Shown: positions 33,497-43,621 of the stretch, one piece after another
Numbering within the stretch: the stretch's first letter is position 1
How the letters are laid out: the number at the start of each line of letters is the position of its first letter
Assembly (NCBI RefSeq): GCF_021462505.1
Contig: NZ_JAKEDV010000003.1
Span: forward strand, 109,431-173,430
Direction of reading: 5' to 3'
Length of the DNA: 64,000 bases
From: Thermus brockianus
Lineage (GTDB): Bacteria > Deinococcota > Deinococci > Deinococcales > Thermaceae
Made by a program: the position numbers and the translations under genes
Notes under the pieces: generated by a model
The model's database searches: none
Told to the model about the DNA's origin: nothing
Seen by the model: only the letters and a program-made list of their open reading frames with translations

Positions 33497-35725
33497 ATGC
33501 AAGAAACGCTGCTGGAGTTTTTCAAAAAGACGGGCAGGCCCCACCGCCTGGAGGAGATCCTAAGGCGGTTCGGCCTGGAAAAGCGCGAGGCCAAGGCCTA
33601 CCTGAAAGCCTTGGTGCGGGAAGGGCTTTTGGAAAAGAAGGGAAGCCAGTACTTCCTCCCCGCCAAGGTGGTGGGCCCCCTTAGCCTTCACCGGGACGGC
33701 TACGGCTTCGTGCGGCTTCCGGACAAGGACCTCTTCATCCCCCCGGGGTACACCCTGGACGCGTGGCCCGAGGACCTGGTGGAGGCCCGCATCATGCCTC
33801 CCGGGCGGGACGGGAGGCCTTGGGGCGTGGTGGAACGGGTGGTGAAGCGGGCCCGGGAACGGGTGGTGGGCACCTTGGACTTCCGCCGGGGCTACGCCGT
33901 CCTCGTCCCCGACGAGCCGGGCCTGCCCGAGCTCAGGCTTCTTCCCGAAGGGCTCCATGGCCTCAAGCGGGGAAGCCGCATCGTGGTGAAGGTCCACTAC
34001 GGCAAGCGCCCTTACGGGGAGTTCTTGGAATACCTGGGGGAAGGGGATGCCCCGGAGACGGAAACCGAGGCGGTCATCGCCAAGTACGGCCTGAGGGCGG
34101 AGTTTCCCGAGGAGGTCCTTAAGGAGGCGGAGGCCATTCCCCTGGAGATCCCGGAAAAGGAGCTTCAAAGGCGGCAGGACTTCCGCGCCTTACGGGTCTT
34201 CACCATAGACGGGGTGGACGCCAAGGACTTTGACGACGCCATCCACATTGAGCGGCTTCCCCGGGGCTACCGGGTGGGCGTCCACATCGCCGACGTTTCC
34301 TACTACGTGCAGGAGGGAAGCCCCTTGGACCAGGAGGCCTTCCTCAGGGGGACGAGCGTTTACCTACCGGGCCGGGTCCTGCCCATGCTCCCTGAAAGGC
34401 TTTCCAACGGGGTCTGCTCCTTGAAGCCGGGGGAGGACCGCCTCACCCTTTCCGTGCTCCTTGACCTCACGGAGGACCTCGAGGTCCAAAGGGTCCGCTT
34501 CGCCGAGGGGGTGATAAGGAGCGTGGCCCGCCTCACCTACACCGAGGTGGAGGCCTTCGCCGAGGGGTTTGGCCTGCCCGAGGCCCACGCCTTCTTGGCG
34601 GAGGACCTCAGGCTCCTTTTGGATCTCACCGGGCGGCTTCGGGCGAAACGCTTGGCCGCTGGGGCCTTGGACTTTAACTTCCCCGAGGTGAAGGTGGAGG
34701 TGGAGGGGGGCACCCTCCACCTCATTCCCCAAGCGGAGCCAAGGGCCCGTAGCCTCATTGAAGAGCTCATGCTCCTCGCCAACCAAAAGGTGGCCGAGTA
34801 CCTGGTGAAGCGAGGCCTCCCTGGCCTCTTCCGGGTGCACGAGGAACCCCTGGAGGAGGCCTACGGCAAGCTCCGGCTGGCCCTGGCCCGGCTCGGCTAC
34901 ACCTTGCCCGAGGAGGTTTCGCCCCGGGCGTTGCAGAAGGTTCTCCTTAAGGCCAAGGGCCGCCCGGAGGAGCCCGTGGTGGCCAATCTGGTCCTCCGCT
35001 CCTTGCGCCTCGCCCGCTACGCCGCGGAGAACCTGGGCCACTTTGGCCTCTCCATGGAGCACTACCTCCACTTCACGAGCCCCATCCGCCGCTACCCGGA
35101 CCTGGTGGTGCACCGGGTGCTCCGGGCTGCCCTGCGCCGCACCCTGACCCCGGCCAAGAAGGCCCGCTGGCTGGAAACCTTCCCGGGCATCGCCGAGCAC
35201 GCCTCGGAGAGGGAACGCAAGGCGGAGGCGGCGGAAAGGGAACTCACCAAGTACTACATGGCCAAGTGGGCGGAGCTTCACGTGGGGGAGCGCTTCACGG
35301 GGAAGGTGACGGGGGTGGCGAGCTTTGGCGCCTTCGTGACCTTGAAAAACGGGGTGGAGGGCCTGGTGCGCCTCGAGGCCCTGGGGCCCTACACCTACAG
35401 CGAGGAGGCCCTGGCCCTCTTGGGCCCTAAGGGGAAGCGCATCCGCCTGGGGGACGAGATGGAGGTGGTGATCGCCGGCGCCAACCCCCGGCTACGGCAG
35501 ATTGACCTGGTGCCCTACCGGGAAGAAGAGGCCCCCAAGAAGGGGGCTAGGGGAAAGGAGGTGGATATGCGCAAAGTGGTAGGACCACCCAAGGAAAAGG
35601 CGCGGGACACGCGGCCCGAGCGGGCCACCGTGGAAACGGTGTACTTTGGGGAGTGGCAACCCAGGGAAAACCGGGAAACCCGTCCCGTGGACACCCGGGC
35701 CCGGAAGCGGCGCCGGCGCCGCTAG
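33497..35725 (+). CDS. rnr: Exoribonuclease R
   Basis: A 742-residue processive 3'-5' exoribonuclease of structured RNA that also cooperates with tmRNA in non-stop mRNA decay. An N-terminal winged helix (about 1-55) is followed by cold-shock domains. The RNB catalytic core has TIDGVDAKDFDDAIHIE (metal-binding aspartates, about 235-255). A C-terminal S1 domain (GKVTGVASFGAFVTLKNGVEG) is followed by a basic tail ending RKRRRRR. It begins 1 nt after the aminotransferase stop with no obvious ribosome binding site. Its stop shares CTAG with the MEMO gene. Confidence 0.97.
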   Translation: MQETLLEFFKKTGRPHRLEEILRRFGLEKREAKAYLKALVREGLLEKKGSQYFLPAKVVGPLSLHRDGYGFVRLPDKDLFIPPGYTLDAWPEDLVEARIMPPGRDGRPWGVVERVVKRARERVVGTLDFRRGYAVLVPDEPGLPELRLLPEGLHGLKRGSRIVVKVHYGKRPYGEFLEYLGEGDAPETETEAVIAKYGLRAEFPEEVLKEAEAIPLEIPEKELQRRQDFRALRVFTIDGVDAKDFDDAIHIERLPRGYRVGVHIADVSYYVQEGSPLDQEAFLRGTSVYLPGRVLPMLPERLSNGVCSLKPGEDRLTLSVLLDLTEDLEVQRVRFAEGVIRSVARLTYTEVEAFAEGFGLPEAHAFLAEDLRLLLDLTGRLRAKRLAAGALDFNFPEVKVEVEGGTLHLIPQAEPRARSLIEELMLLANQKVAEYLVKRGLPGLFRVHEEPLEEAYGKLRLALARLGYTLPEEVSPRALQKVLLKAKGRPEEPVVANLVLRSLRLARYAAENLGHFGLSMEHYLHFTSPIRRYPDLVVHRVLRAALRRTLTPAKKARWLETFPGIAEHASERERKAEAAERELTKYYMAKWAELHVGERFTGKVTGVASFGAFVTLKNGVEGLVRLEALGPYTYSEEALALLGPKGKRIRLGDEMEVVIAGANPRLRQIDLVPYREEEAPKKGARGKEVDMRKVVGPPKEKARDTRPERATVETVYFGEWQPRENRETRPVDTRARKRRRRR

Positions 35726-36837
35726 GCAAAGGCCAGGGTGCCCGCCCCCACGGCGCTTAGGGTGGGGGCCTCGAGGTCCAGGCGGTAGGCCAGGACCTCG
35801 CCCTTTTGGCCCTGGAGGAGGGGGCTGAGGCTCGCCACCACCTCCGTGGCGTCCACCCGGGTAGGGTTCGCCCCCAGGTGGGCCAAGGCGGCCTCCGGCT
35901 CCCCTTGGGCCAGGCGCCCCAGGAAGCCCAAATCCCGCCGCCGCGCCTCCTCCGCCAGGGGGCGGGAGAGGGGCTTGTCCCCGAAGCGGGGCCCCACGTG
36001 GGAGAGGTCCACCGCCAGGACCAAAAGGCCCGGGTGCTCCGAAAGGACCGCCTTCAGGGCCTCGCCCAAGGCCGCCGTCCTTTGCCCCACCAGGAGGGGG
36101 AGGAAGCGGGCCTTGGGGAAAAGCCCTTTGAGGAAGAAGAGGGGAAGCTCTAGGCTATGCTCCTCCCGGAAGGCCAAGGGGGTGTTGAAGAGCTCAAAGG
36201 GCAGGAGGGCGTCCAGGGCCTGGAGGGCGGGGAGGTCCGGCTCCGCCGGGCCAAAGGGGGTGTGGAAGGGCACGGGGAGGGCGGCCGCCCGTTCCTTCAG
36301 GGGCCTATGGGCCACCCCCACCAGGTAGATGCGCTCGGGGGGCGGGGTTCTTTCCAGGCTGGCCAGGGCCGCCCCGTAGGCCTCGGGCACGCGGCTTGGC
36401 TCCAGGTGGGGGAGGAGGAGGGCCCTAGCGGGCGGAGCCTCCCCCGAGAAACTGGCCCGGAAGGCTTCCAAAAAAGCCCGGGCCTCCTCCTCCCTTTCCG
36501 GGTAGGAGAGCCCGGCGAGGCGCATGGGCCTTTCCCGCTTGAGCTTTTCCTCTTCCTCCTTGAGCCTCGCCTCCACCTTTTCCGTGAGGAGAAGCCCCGC
36601 CTCCTCCAGGGCGCGGGCGAGCTCCTCTAGCTCTTGCAAAGGCACGATGACCCCGTGGGCCTTGAAGACCTCCTCCCGCACCTCCTCCAGGGTGCGCCCC
36701 TCCATGAGGGAGAGGAGGAAAAGCCCCCCCTCCGTGAGGGCCAGGGGCTTCTCGTAGACCCCGTAAGGGTCCCGCAGGAGGAAGCCCCCTTCTATGGGGG
36801 TGATCTCGGGCGTGCGTAGCCTAAGCCGGCCTTCCAC
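35722..36837 (-). CDS. MEMO-family protein with PqqD-like N-terminal domain
   Basis: A 371-residue protein. Residues about 110-371 match the MEMO/AmmeMemoRadiSam B fold: LLLPHLEPSR, FREEHSLELPL and LAVDLSHVGPRFGD hold the three His/Glu/Asp clusters of the LigB-like metal site. Residues 1-95 resemble a PqqD-type winged helix (LTEGGLFLLSLMEGRTLEEV). Bacterial MEMO proteins often accompany AMMECR1 and radical-SAM genes, none of which is adjacent here. The GTG at 36837 lies 6 nt after TATATT. It overlaps the upstream CCA-enzyme gene by 17 nt. Confidence 0.88.
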   Translation of the reverse strand: MEGRLRLRTPEITPIEGGFLLRDPYGVYEKPLALTEGGLFLLSLMEGRTLEEVREEVFKAHGVIVPLQELEELARALEEAGLLLTEKVEARLKEEEEKLKRERPMRLAGLSYPEREEEARAFLEAFRASFSGEAPPARALLLPHLEPSRVPEAYGAALASLERTPPPERIYLVGVAHRPLKERAAALPVPFHTPFGPAEPDLPALQALDALLPFELFNTPLAFREEHSLELPLFFLKGLFPKARFLPLLVGQRTAALGEALKAVLSEHPGLLVLAVDLSHVGPRFGDKPLSRPLAEEARRRDLGFLGRLAQGEPEAALAHLGANPTRVDATEVVASLSPLLQGQKGEVLAYRLDLEAPTLSAVGAGTLAFA

Positions 36838-38107
36838 CCTTCCAATATAGGAGAAAGGCCTCCGCCTCCTCGCGGCTTCCCACCCTCCCCTCCGCCTGGG
36901 CGAGGAGGAGGGCCTCGAGGGCCCTTCCCACCTCGGGGCCCGGCCTTAGGCCCAAAAGGGCCATGACCTCCTCCCCGGAGAGGAGGGGCTTTTGCGGCAA
37001 GGGTTCTGCCATGGCCTCCTGGAAGCGCTCTAGGAGTTCCCAGGCCTCCGCCTCCACCTTTTTGGCCCCCAGGCGGTCCGCCGCCATGAGGTAGAGGAGG
37101 TGGGGGAGGAGGTCTTGGCGCTTGAGGAGGAAGCGGCGGAGGGCCCCTTTCTCCTCGGGGGGGCGGTCCATGTGCCGGCGCACCAGGGCGGCCACCTTCT
37201 CCTGCACCTCCTTGGGGAAGCGGAGCCAGGAAAGGGCCGCCTTGGCCACCTCGGCCCCCACGTCCGCATGGCCCAGGAAGCGGTACCGCCCCACCTCGGG
37301 GTCAAACCGGCGGGTGAGGGGCTTCCCCACATCGTGGTAGAGGGCGGCCAGGCGGGCCTCGAGGGGGGCGTGGGGCCAGAGCCAGAGGAGGTGGAAGAGG
37401 ACGGAGAGGGTGTGCCGCCAGGCGTCCAGGTGGTGCACCCCGCCCTGGACGTGGCCCACGAGGGGGGTGAGCTCGGGGAGGTAGACCGCCAGGAGCCCAA
37501 GCCGCTCCAGGAGGGCGAGGCCGAAGGCCGCCCGGGGGGAAAGGAGGAGCTTGGCGAGCTCCTCCTGCACCCTTTCCCGAGCGGGGAGGGCCTCGGGGTG
37601 GGCCTGGAGGTGGCGGGCGTGGCGGCGGAGGGCCTCCCGGGTGGCCTCGGGGAGGCCCAGGCCTAAGGTGGCGGCAAGCCGCACGCCCCGGAGGCTCCGG
37701 AGGGGGTCCGCGTAGAGGTTTTCCTCCTTGACGGGCACCAGGACCCTCTTCTTTAGGTCCCTTTCCACCCCTTCCAGGCCGAAGATGGCCCCGTCTTTCC
37801 AGAGGAGGGCGTTCAGGCGGTAGTCCCGCCGGAGGAGGTCGGCCTCTAGGCTCCCTTCCAGGGGGGTGAAGTCCAGGGTGAGGCCCTGGGCCACCAGGCG
37901 GTAGTGGCCCCGCGCCGCATCCAAGGGGAAGAGGCTTCCCCCAAGGCGGCCTTGGGCCTCCTTCGCCGCCCTTTCCGGGTCCATGGCCACGTAGTCCAGG
38001 TCCTTGGGCCTAAGGCCCAAGAGGAGGTCCCGAAGAGCCCCTCCCACGGGGAAGGCCCCCTTGGGGGTATAAAAGGGGAAGTCCCTATGGCGCACCAGGC
38101 GAAGCAC
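36821..38107 (-). CDS. tRNA nucleotidyltransferase (CCA- or CC-adding) with HD domain
   Basis: A 428-residue class II nucleotidyltransferase. FPVGGALRDLLLG and KDLDYVAMD are the GGxxRD and DxD catalytic motifs. LLRRDYRLNALLW (RRDxxxNA) and the EDxxR-like region follow. The C-terminal half carries an HD phosphohydrolase domain (YHDVGKPLTRRFD, LGHADVGAEVA). In Deinococcota CC-adding and A-adding activities are known to be split, and the HD-bearing enzyme is usually the CC-adding one, so full CCA activity is not assumed. The GTG at 38107 lies 6 nt after GATAAT; the open frame extends to 39106 but runs antisense to coaE. An internal GTG at 38095 is the alternative. Confidence 0.9.
   Translation of the reverse strand: MLRLVRHRDFPFYTPKGAFPVGGALRDLLLGLRPKDLDYVAMDPERAAKEAQGRLGGSLFPLDAARGHYRLVAQGLTLDFTPLEGSLEADLLRRDYRLNALLWKDGAIFGLEGVERDLKKRVLVPVKEENLYADPLRSLRGVRLAATLGLGLPEATREALRRHARHLQAHPEALPARERVQEELAKLLLSPRAAFGLALLERLGLLAVYLPELTPLVGHVQGGVHHLDAWRHTLSVLFHLLWLWPHAPLEARLAALYHDVGKPLTRRFDPEVGRYRFLGHADVGAEVAKAALSWLRFPKEVQEKVAALVRRHMDRPPEEKGALRRFLLKRQDLLPHLLYLMAADRLGAKKVEAEAWELLERFQEAMAEPLPQKPLLSGEEVMALLGLRPGPEVGRALEALLLAQAEGRVGSREEAEAFLLYWKGGRPA
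36844..36849 (-). promoter_or_regulatory. -10 box of leaderless MEMO gene
   Basis: TATATT on the minus strand, 6 nt before the GTG at 36837, within the end of the tRNA nucleotidyltransferase gene. Confidence 0.5.
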
Positions 38108-38119
38108 CCCATCATTATC
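38068..38119. promoter_or_regulatory. Interlocking divergent promoters of coaE and the tRNA nucleotidyltransferase
   Basis: Plus strand: TATAAA (38068-38073), 13 nt before the coaE ATG, lying inside the opposite gene. Minus strand: GATAAT (38119-38114), 6 nt before the GTG at 38107, lying inside coaE. Confidence 0.5.
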
Positions 38120-38692
38120 GGCATCACCGGCAACATCGGGAGCGGCAAAAGCACCGTGGCCCGCCTCCTTAGAGCCTGGGGCTACCCCGTCTTGGACCTG
38201 GACCTCCTGGCGGAAAGGGCCAGGGAGAACAAGAAGGAGGAGCTTAGGCGCCTTTTCCCCGAGGCCTTTCGGGGCGAGGCCCTGGACCGGAGGGCCTTGG
38301 GGAGGCTCGTCTTCGCCCACCCGGAGAAGCTTCGGGCCCTGGAGGACCTCCTCCACCCGGAGATCCGCCGCCTCCTGGAGGAAGAACTGGCCCGCCTCCA
38401 GGCCCCCCTCGTCTTCCTGGAGATTCCCCTCCTCTTTGAGAAGGGGTGGGAGGGGAGGCTGGACGCCACCCTCTTGGTGGCCGCCCCCTGGGAGGAACGC
38501 CTTCGGCGGGTGGTGGCCCGCTCGGGGCTTAGCCCCGAGGAGGTCCTGGCCCGGGAACGGGCGCAGATGCCCGAGGAGGAGAAGAGGAAACGGGCCACCT
38601 GGGTGGTGGAGAATGCGGGGAGCCTCGAGGACCTGGAAGGGGCCCTCAGGCGGGTTCTCGCCGACATCGGGGAGCGCTTTGGGGTAAGGTAA
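38087..38692 (+). CDS. coaE: Dephospho-CoA kinase
   Basis: Last step of coenzyme A synthesis. A P-loop [12 protein letters not shown] lies at residues 13-24, then [13 protein letters not shown], and [19 protein letters not shown] with the family EIPLLFE motif. The 201 residues are close to the crystallised Thermus enzyme. [12 protein letters not shown] matches its N-terminus, which supports the ATG at 38087. The first 21 nt overlap the start of the divergent tRNA nucleotidyltransferase gene. Confidence 0.96.
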   Translation: MAHQAKHPIIIGITGNIGSGKSTVARLLRAWGYPVLDLDLLAERARENKKEELRRLFPEAFRGEALDRRALGRLVFAHPEKLRALEDLLHPEIRRLLEEELARLQAPLVFLEIPLLFEKGWEGRLDATLLVAAPWEERLRRVVARSGLSPEEVLARERAQMPEEEKRKRATWVVENAGSLEDLEGALRRVLADIGERFGVR

Positions 38693-38696
38693 GGCC

Positions 38697-39389
38697 ATGC
38701 GGGTGGCGCTCATCTCGGGGGCGAGCCGGGGCATCGGCGAGGCCACGGCCCGCCTCCTCCACGCCAAAGGGTACAAGGTGGGGCTTTTCGCCCGGGACGG
38801 GGAAAGGCTTCGGGCTTTGGCCGAGGCGCTCGGGGAAGGGGCCATGGCCCTCCCCGGGGACGTGAGGCGGCTTGCGGACTGGGAAAGGGCCGTATCGGCC
38901 CTGGAAGAGGCCTTCGGTGGGCTTTCCGCCCTGGTCAACAACGCCGGCATCGGCATCATGAAGCCGGTGGCGGAGCTTTCCGAGGCGGAGGTGCGGGAGG
39001 TCTTGGAGGTGAACCTCCTGGGGCCTTTCTTGGGCTTAAAGGCCGCCCTCCCCGCCCTCAAGCGGTGGCGGGGCGTGGTGGTGAACGTGGGAAGCCTCGC
39101 TGGCAAGAACCCCTTTAAGGGGGGTGCGGCCTACAACGCTAGCAAGTTCGGCCTCTTGGGCCTCATGGGGGCGGCCATGCTGGAGCTAAGGGAGGAAGGG
39201 GTGCGGGTGGTGAACGTTTTGCCGGGCTCGGTGGACACGGGCTTCGCCGGGAACACCCCGGGCCAGTCCTGGAAGCTTTCCCCCGAGGACGTGGCCCAGG
39301 CCATCCTCTTCGCCCTGGAGATGCCGGAAAGGGCCCTGGTGAGCGAGATAGAGCTCAGGCCCACCCACCCTCCCGCCAAGGCGGGGTAG
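38697..39389 (+). CDS. Short-chain dehydrogenase/reductase
   Basis: A 230-residue complete SDR. It has [16 protein letters not shown] (TGxxxGIG-like), [10 protein letters not shown], and the catalytic triad Ser in [10 protein letters not shown] with YNASK. The Arg after the second beta strand (FARDGERL) favours NADP. The C-terminal tail is short. It lies 4 nt after coaE, probably in the same transcript. The substrate is unknown. Confidence 0.93.
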   Translation: MRVALISGASRGIGEATARLLHAKGYKVGLFARDGERLRALAEALGEGAMALPGDVRRLADWERAVSALEEAFGGLSALVNNAGIGIMKPVAELSEAEVREVLEVNLLGPFLGLKAALPALKRWRGVVVNVGSLAGKNPFKGGAAYNASKFGLLGLMGAAMLELREEGVRVVNVLPGSVDTGFAGNTPGQSWKLSPEDVAQAILFALEMPERALVSEIELRPTHPPAKAG

Positions 39390-39398
39390 GCTTAGAAC

Positions 39399-39803
39399 AT
39401 GTTGCCTCCCAGGCTTCAAGCGGCCCTGGACCTCATCCGCTCCCTGCCCAAGGAGCTCAAGACCGAGGTCCTCCTGGAGTACGCCAAGAAGGTCCCCCCG
39501 CCCCCCCAAGGGGTGGAGCTGGAGCGGGTGCACGAGTGCCAGACCCCCTTCTTCCTCCGGGCGGAGGTGGAGGGGGGAAGGGTGCGCCTCCACTTCATGG
39601 TTCCCGACGAGGCCCCCACGGTGAAGGCCTTCGCCGGGATTTTGAAGGAGGGCCTCGAGGGCGAACCCCCCGAGGCCGTTCTGGCCGTGCCCCCCTCCTT
39701 TTACCGGGGGGCGGGGCTTGAGGAGATCCTCACGCCCCTAAGGCTCAGGGGCCTCGAGGCGGCGCTTCTCCGCCTGCAGGAGCAGGTGCGCAGGGCCCTC
39801 TGA
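39399..39803 (+). CDS. sufE: SufE-family sulfur acceptor protein
   Basis: A 134-residue protein. LDLIRSLPKELKTEVLLEYAKKVPP and RVHECQTPFFLRAEV contain the single Cys expected to accept persulfide sulfur from a SufS-type cysteine desulfurase for Fe-S assembly. No desulfurase gene is adjacent. The last base of its stop is the first base of plsY (1-nt overlap). Confidence 0.92.
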   Translation: MLPPRLQAALDLIRSLPKELKTEVLLEYAKKVPPPPQGVELERVHECQTPFFLRAEVEGGRVRLHFMVPDEAPTVKAFAGILKEGLEGEPPEAVLAVPPSFYRGAGLEEILTPLRLRGLEAALLRLQEQVRRAL

Positions 39804-40345
39804 TGCTTCTCGCCTTTCTGCTCGGCTACCTTCTCGGGGGGCTCCCCATCGCCTACTGGTTCGGGGCCCTTCGGGGGAAGAACCTCCTCCAGGAGGGTTC
39901 GGGTAACCCGGGGGCTTTGAACGCCTACCGCCTCCTGGGGCCCATACCCGGCCTCATGGTCCTCTTCCTGGACCTCTTCAAGGGGGTGCTCTCCGTGGCC
40001 TTGGGGGAAGGGGCCATGGGAAGCCCCTTAGGGGGGCTTCTCGGGGGCGTGGGGGCGGTGTGGGGGCACGCCTTTTCGCCGTGGCTCCTCTTCCGGGGGG
40101 GCAAGGGCTTGGTTCCGGGGGCCGGGGTGCTCCTGGCGGTGGACCCTAGGCTTCTCTTTGGGGCCCTCTTCCTTTTTGCCCTCCTGGCCTCCTTGAGCCG
40201 CAGACCCCAGCGTGCCCTTCTGGCCGTGGCCCTAGGCATGCCCATCCTCGCCGCTTGGGTGGGGAAGACCCTGCCCTATCTTTTTTTCGGGCTGGGCCTT
40301 GGCCTTCCTGTCGCCCTGCGCCTCTTTCAGGACCGGTCACGTTAG
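39803..40345 (+). CDS. plsY: Acyl-phosphate:glycerol-3-phosphate acyltransferase
   Basis: First acylation of phospholipid synthesis using acyl phosphate. This is a 180-residue integral membrane enzyme with motif 1 EGSGNPGALNAYRLLG, motif 2 FRGGKG in GHAFSPWLLFRGGKGL, and several helices. Thermus genomes often carry more than one PlsY-like gene, so this may be a paralogue. Coupled to sufE by a 1-nt overlap. Confidence 0.92.
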   Translation: MLLAFLLGYLLGGLPIAYWFGALRGKNLLQEGSGNPGALNAYRLLGPIPGLMVLFLDLFKGVLSVALGEGAMGSPLGGLLGGVGAVWGHAFSPWLLFRGGKGLVPGAGVLLAVDPRLLFGALFLFALLASLSRRPQRALLAVALGMPILAAWVGKTLPYLFFGLGLGLPVALRLFQDRSR

Positions 40346-40366
40346 GTGGCTTACCCCGCCCGAAGG

Positions 40367-40404
40367 TATAGTCTAGGAAGGCGCGGCCTTGGTGGCCGGT
40401 TTTT
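40367..40404 (+). promoter_or_regulatory. Putative promoter and leader hairpin before the RNase II-family gene
   Basis: TATAGT (40367-40372) could be a -10 box giving a leader of about 108 nt. Just after it, CGGCC-TTGGT-GGCCG (40384-40398) followed by GTTTTT looks like a small intrinsic terminator. It either ends plsY transcripts or attenuates the leader. A second weak hairpin (GGGGC/GCCCC, about 40433-40449) follows. Confidence 0.4.
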
Positions 40405-40486
40405 ACGTGGGATATTGCTTGGCGGTGAACAAGGGGGCCATAAAGCCCCGAAGGCTAGCCCTCTTTCTATGACAGGAGATACCCGT

Positions 40487-42283
40487 ATGCCTTTAAGGCA
40501 GGCCCTCGTCATCTACAAAGGCAAGCCCGCCCTGGCCGAGGAAAAGGGCGACCGGCTGGAGCTCACCCTGGCCACGGGGGAAAGGCTCAAGGTCCGGCCC
40601 AAGGACGTCCTCCTCCTCCACCCGGGCCCGGCGGGCCTGGCCCTGGAGGTGCCCCCCGGGGAGGAGGAGGCGGCGTGGGAGCTCCTGCAGGGGGAGGCGG
40701 TGAGCCTGAAGGAGCTCGCCGAGCTGGTCTACGGGGCCTACACGCCCGAGACGGCCTTGGGGGCCTACCTCCTTGCCCAGAAGGGGGAGCGGTTCGTGCT
40801 GGAGGGGGAAAGGGTTAGGGCCCGCACCGCGGAGGAGCTCGCCGCCTGGCTTGCGGCCAAAAGGGAGAAGGAGGCCCGGGAAAAGGCCTTCCAGGAGGGC
40901 ATCGCCCGGCTCAAGGCGGGAAGCCCCGCCCCGGAGGACCGCCCCCTCCTCGCCGAGGTGGAGGCCCTGGCCTGGGGCGAGCGGAAGGAAAGCCCCGTGC
41001 TGAAGGCCTTGGGCCTCCCCGAAACCCCCGAGGCGGCCCACGCCCTTCTCCTCCGCCTCGGCCTTTGGCGGCGGGAAAACCCCCACCCCAGGCGGCTTGG
41101 CCTGCCCCTCGAGGCTCCCCACCTCCCCCTTCCCCCCTTGCCCGAGGAAAGGCGGGAGGACCTCACCCACCTCCCCGCCTTCGCCATTGACGACGAGGGG
41201 AGCCAGGACCCCGACGACGCCCTCTACGCCGAGCGGGTGGAAGGGGGTTTCCGCCTCCTGGTGCACGTGGCGGACGTGGCCGCCCTGGTGGCCCCGGGAA
41301 GCCCCCTGGACCGGGAGGCCCTGCGCCGGGGGGCGAACCTCTACCTCCCCGAGGGCACCGTGCCCATGCTTCCCCCGGAGGCCACGGCCCTTTTGGGCCT
41401 GGGCCTACAACCGGTTTCCCCAGCCCTCACCTTTGAGCTTTGGGTTTCCGAGGAAGGGGAGCTCCTTGAGGAGCGGATTTTCCCGAGCTGGGTGCGGGTG
41501 GAAAGGCTCACCTACGCCGAGGCCCTGGGCCATGGCGGGCTTTCCCCCTTGCGGGAGGTGGCGGAGGCCTTCCGCAGGCGGCGCCTCGCCCAAGGGGCCC
41601 TGGAGATCTCCCTCCCCGAGGTGAAGGTGCGGGTGGAGGGGGAAAGGGTGCGCATCACCCCCCTTCCTCCCTACGAGAGCCGCATCTGGGTGCGGGAGGC
41701 CATGCTCCTTGCGGGCTACGCCGCCGCCCACCTGGCCTTCCGGGAGGGGCTCCCCTTCCCCTACGCCACCCAGGAGGCTCCAAGCCGCAGGGTGGAGGGG
41801 GAGGGCCTCGCCGCCATGTGGGAGCAGCGGAAGACCCTGAAGCGGGCCCAGCTCAAGGCCACCCCTGCCCCCCACAAGGGCCTTGGCCTTCCCCTCTACG
41901 CCCAGGTGACGAGCCCCTTGCGGCGCTACCTGGACCTGGTGGCCCACCAGCAACTGAGGGCCTGGCTCAAAGGGGAGAAGCCCCTTTCCCAAGGGGAGCT
42001 TTTGGAGCGGGTGGGGGCGGCGGAGGCGGTGGCGGACGCCGTGCGTGAGGCGGAGCGCAAGAGCAAGCTCCACTGGACCCTCCTTTACCTCCAAGAGGAG
42101 GGGTACGAGGGGGTGGGGGTCTTGGTGGAGCGGCGGGGCGGGCAGGGGGTCTTCCTCCTCCCCGAGCTCGGCCTTTCCGCCCAGGTGGCCCTTCCCCGGC
42201 CCCTTCCCCTAAACGCCGAGGCCCGCCTCCGCTTCCTGGAGGCGGACCTGGCTGCCCTCGAGGCCCGCTTCGCCCTGGTCTAG
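40487..42283 (+). CDS. RNase II-family exoribonuclease
   Basis: A 598-residue protein with an RNB domain: FAIDDEGSQDPDDALYAE (catalytic Asp cluster, about 226-243) and LLVHVADVAALV, then SPLRRYLDLVAHQQL. An N-terminal SH3/winged-helix-like part replaces classic cold-shock domains, and the C-terminal S1 domain is rudimentary. It is shorter than and distinct from the RNase R 7 kb upstream. ATG 40487 has AGGAG 7-8 nt upstream; an in-frame extension to 40346 covers the leader and is not supported. Confidence 0.92.
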   Translation: MPLRQALVIYKGKPALAEEKGDRLELTLATGERLKVRPKDVLLLHPGPAGLALEVPPGEEEAAWELLQGEAVSLKELAELVYGAYTPETALGAYLLAQKGERFVLEGERVRARTAEELAAWLAAKREKEAREKAFQEGIARLKAGSPAPEDRPLLAEVEALAWGERKESPVLKALGLPETPEAAHALLLRLGLWRRENPHPRRLGLPLEAPHLPLPPLPEERREDLTHLPAFAIDDEGSQDPDDALYAERVEGGFRLLVHVADVAALVAPGSPLDREALRRGANLYLPEGTVPMLPPEATALLGLGLQPVSPALTFELWVSEEGELLEERIFPSWVRVERLTYAEALGHGGLSPLREVAEAFRRRRLAQGALEISLPEVKVRVEGERVRITPLPPYESRIWVREAMLLAGYAAAHLAFREGLPFPYATQEAPSRRVEGEGLAAMWEQRKTLKRAQLKATPAPHKGLGLPLYAQVTSPLRRYLDLVAHQQLRAWLKGEKPLSQGELLERVGAAEAVADAVREAERKSKLHWTLLYLQEEGYEGVGVLVERRGGQGVFLLPELGLSAQVALPRPLPLNAEARLRFLEADLAALEARFALV

Positions 42284-43561
<1,278 letters not shown>

Positions 43562-43578
43562 GGCTACCTCCGGGCCCT

Positions 43579-43615
43579 AGCATACCGCTACCCTGGGGGA
43601 AAAGTGTCCTAGACT
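43579..43615. promoter_or_regulatory. Divergent -10 boxes of icd and the FAD oxidoreductase
   Basis: Minus strand: TATGCT (43584-43579), 17 nt before the icd ATG and followed by a GGAGG site. Plus strand: TAGACT (43610-43615), 6 nt before the ATG at 43622 (leaderless). Confidence 0.5.
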
Positions 43616-43621
43616 CTTCCT

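Noticed and set aside
36821..39106. A single 761-codon open frame on the minus strand
   Set aside because: Only the part from GTG 38107 encodes nucleotidyltransferase sequence. The rest is antisense to coaE and the SDR gene and is Ser/Arg/Pro-rich low-complexity sequence, typical of GC-rich shadow frames.
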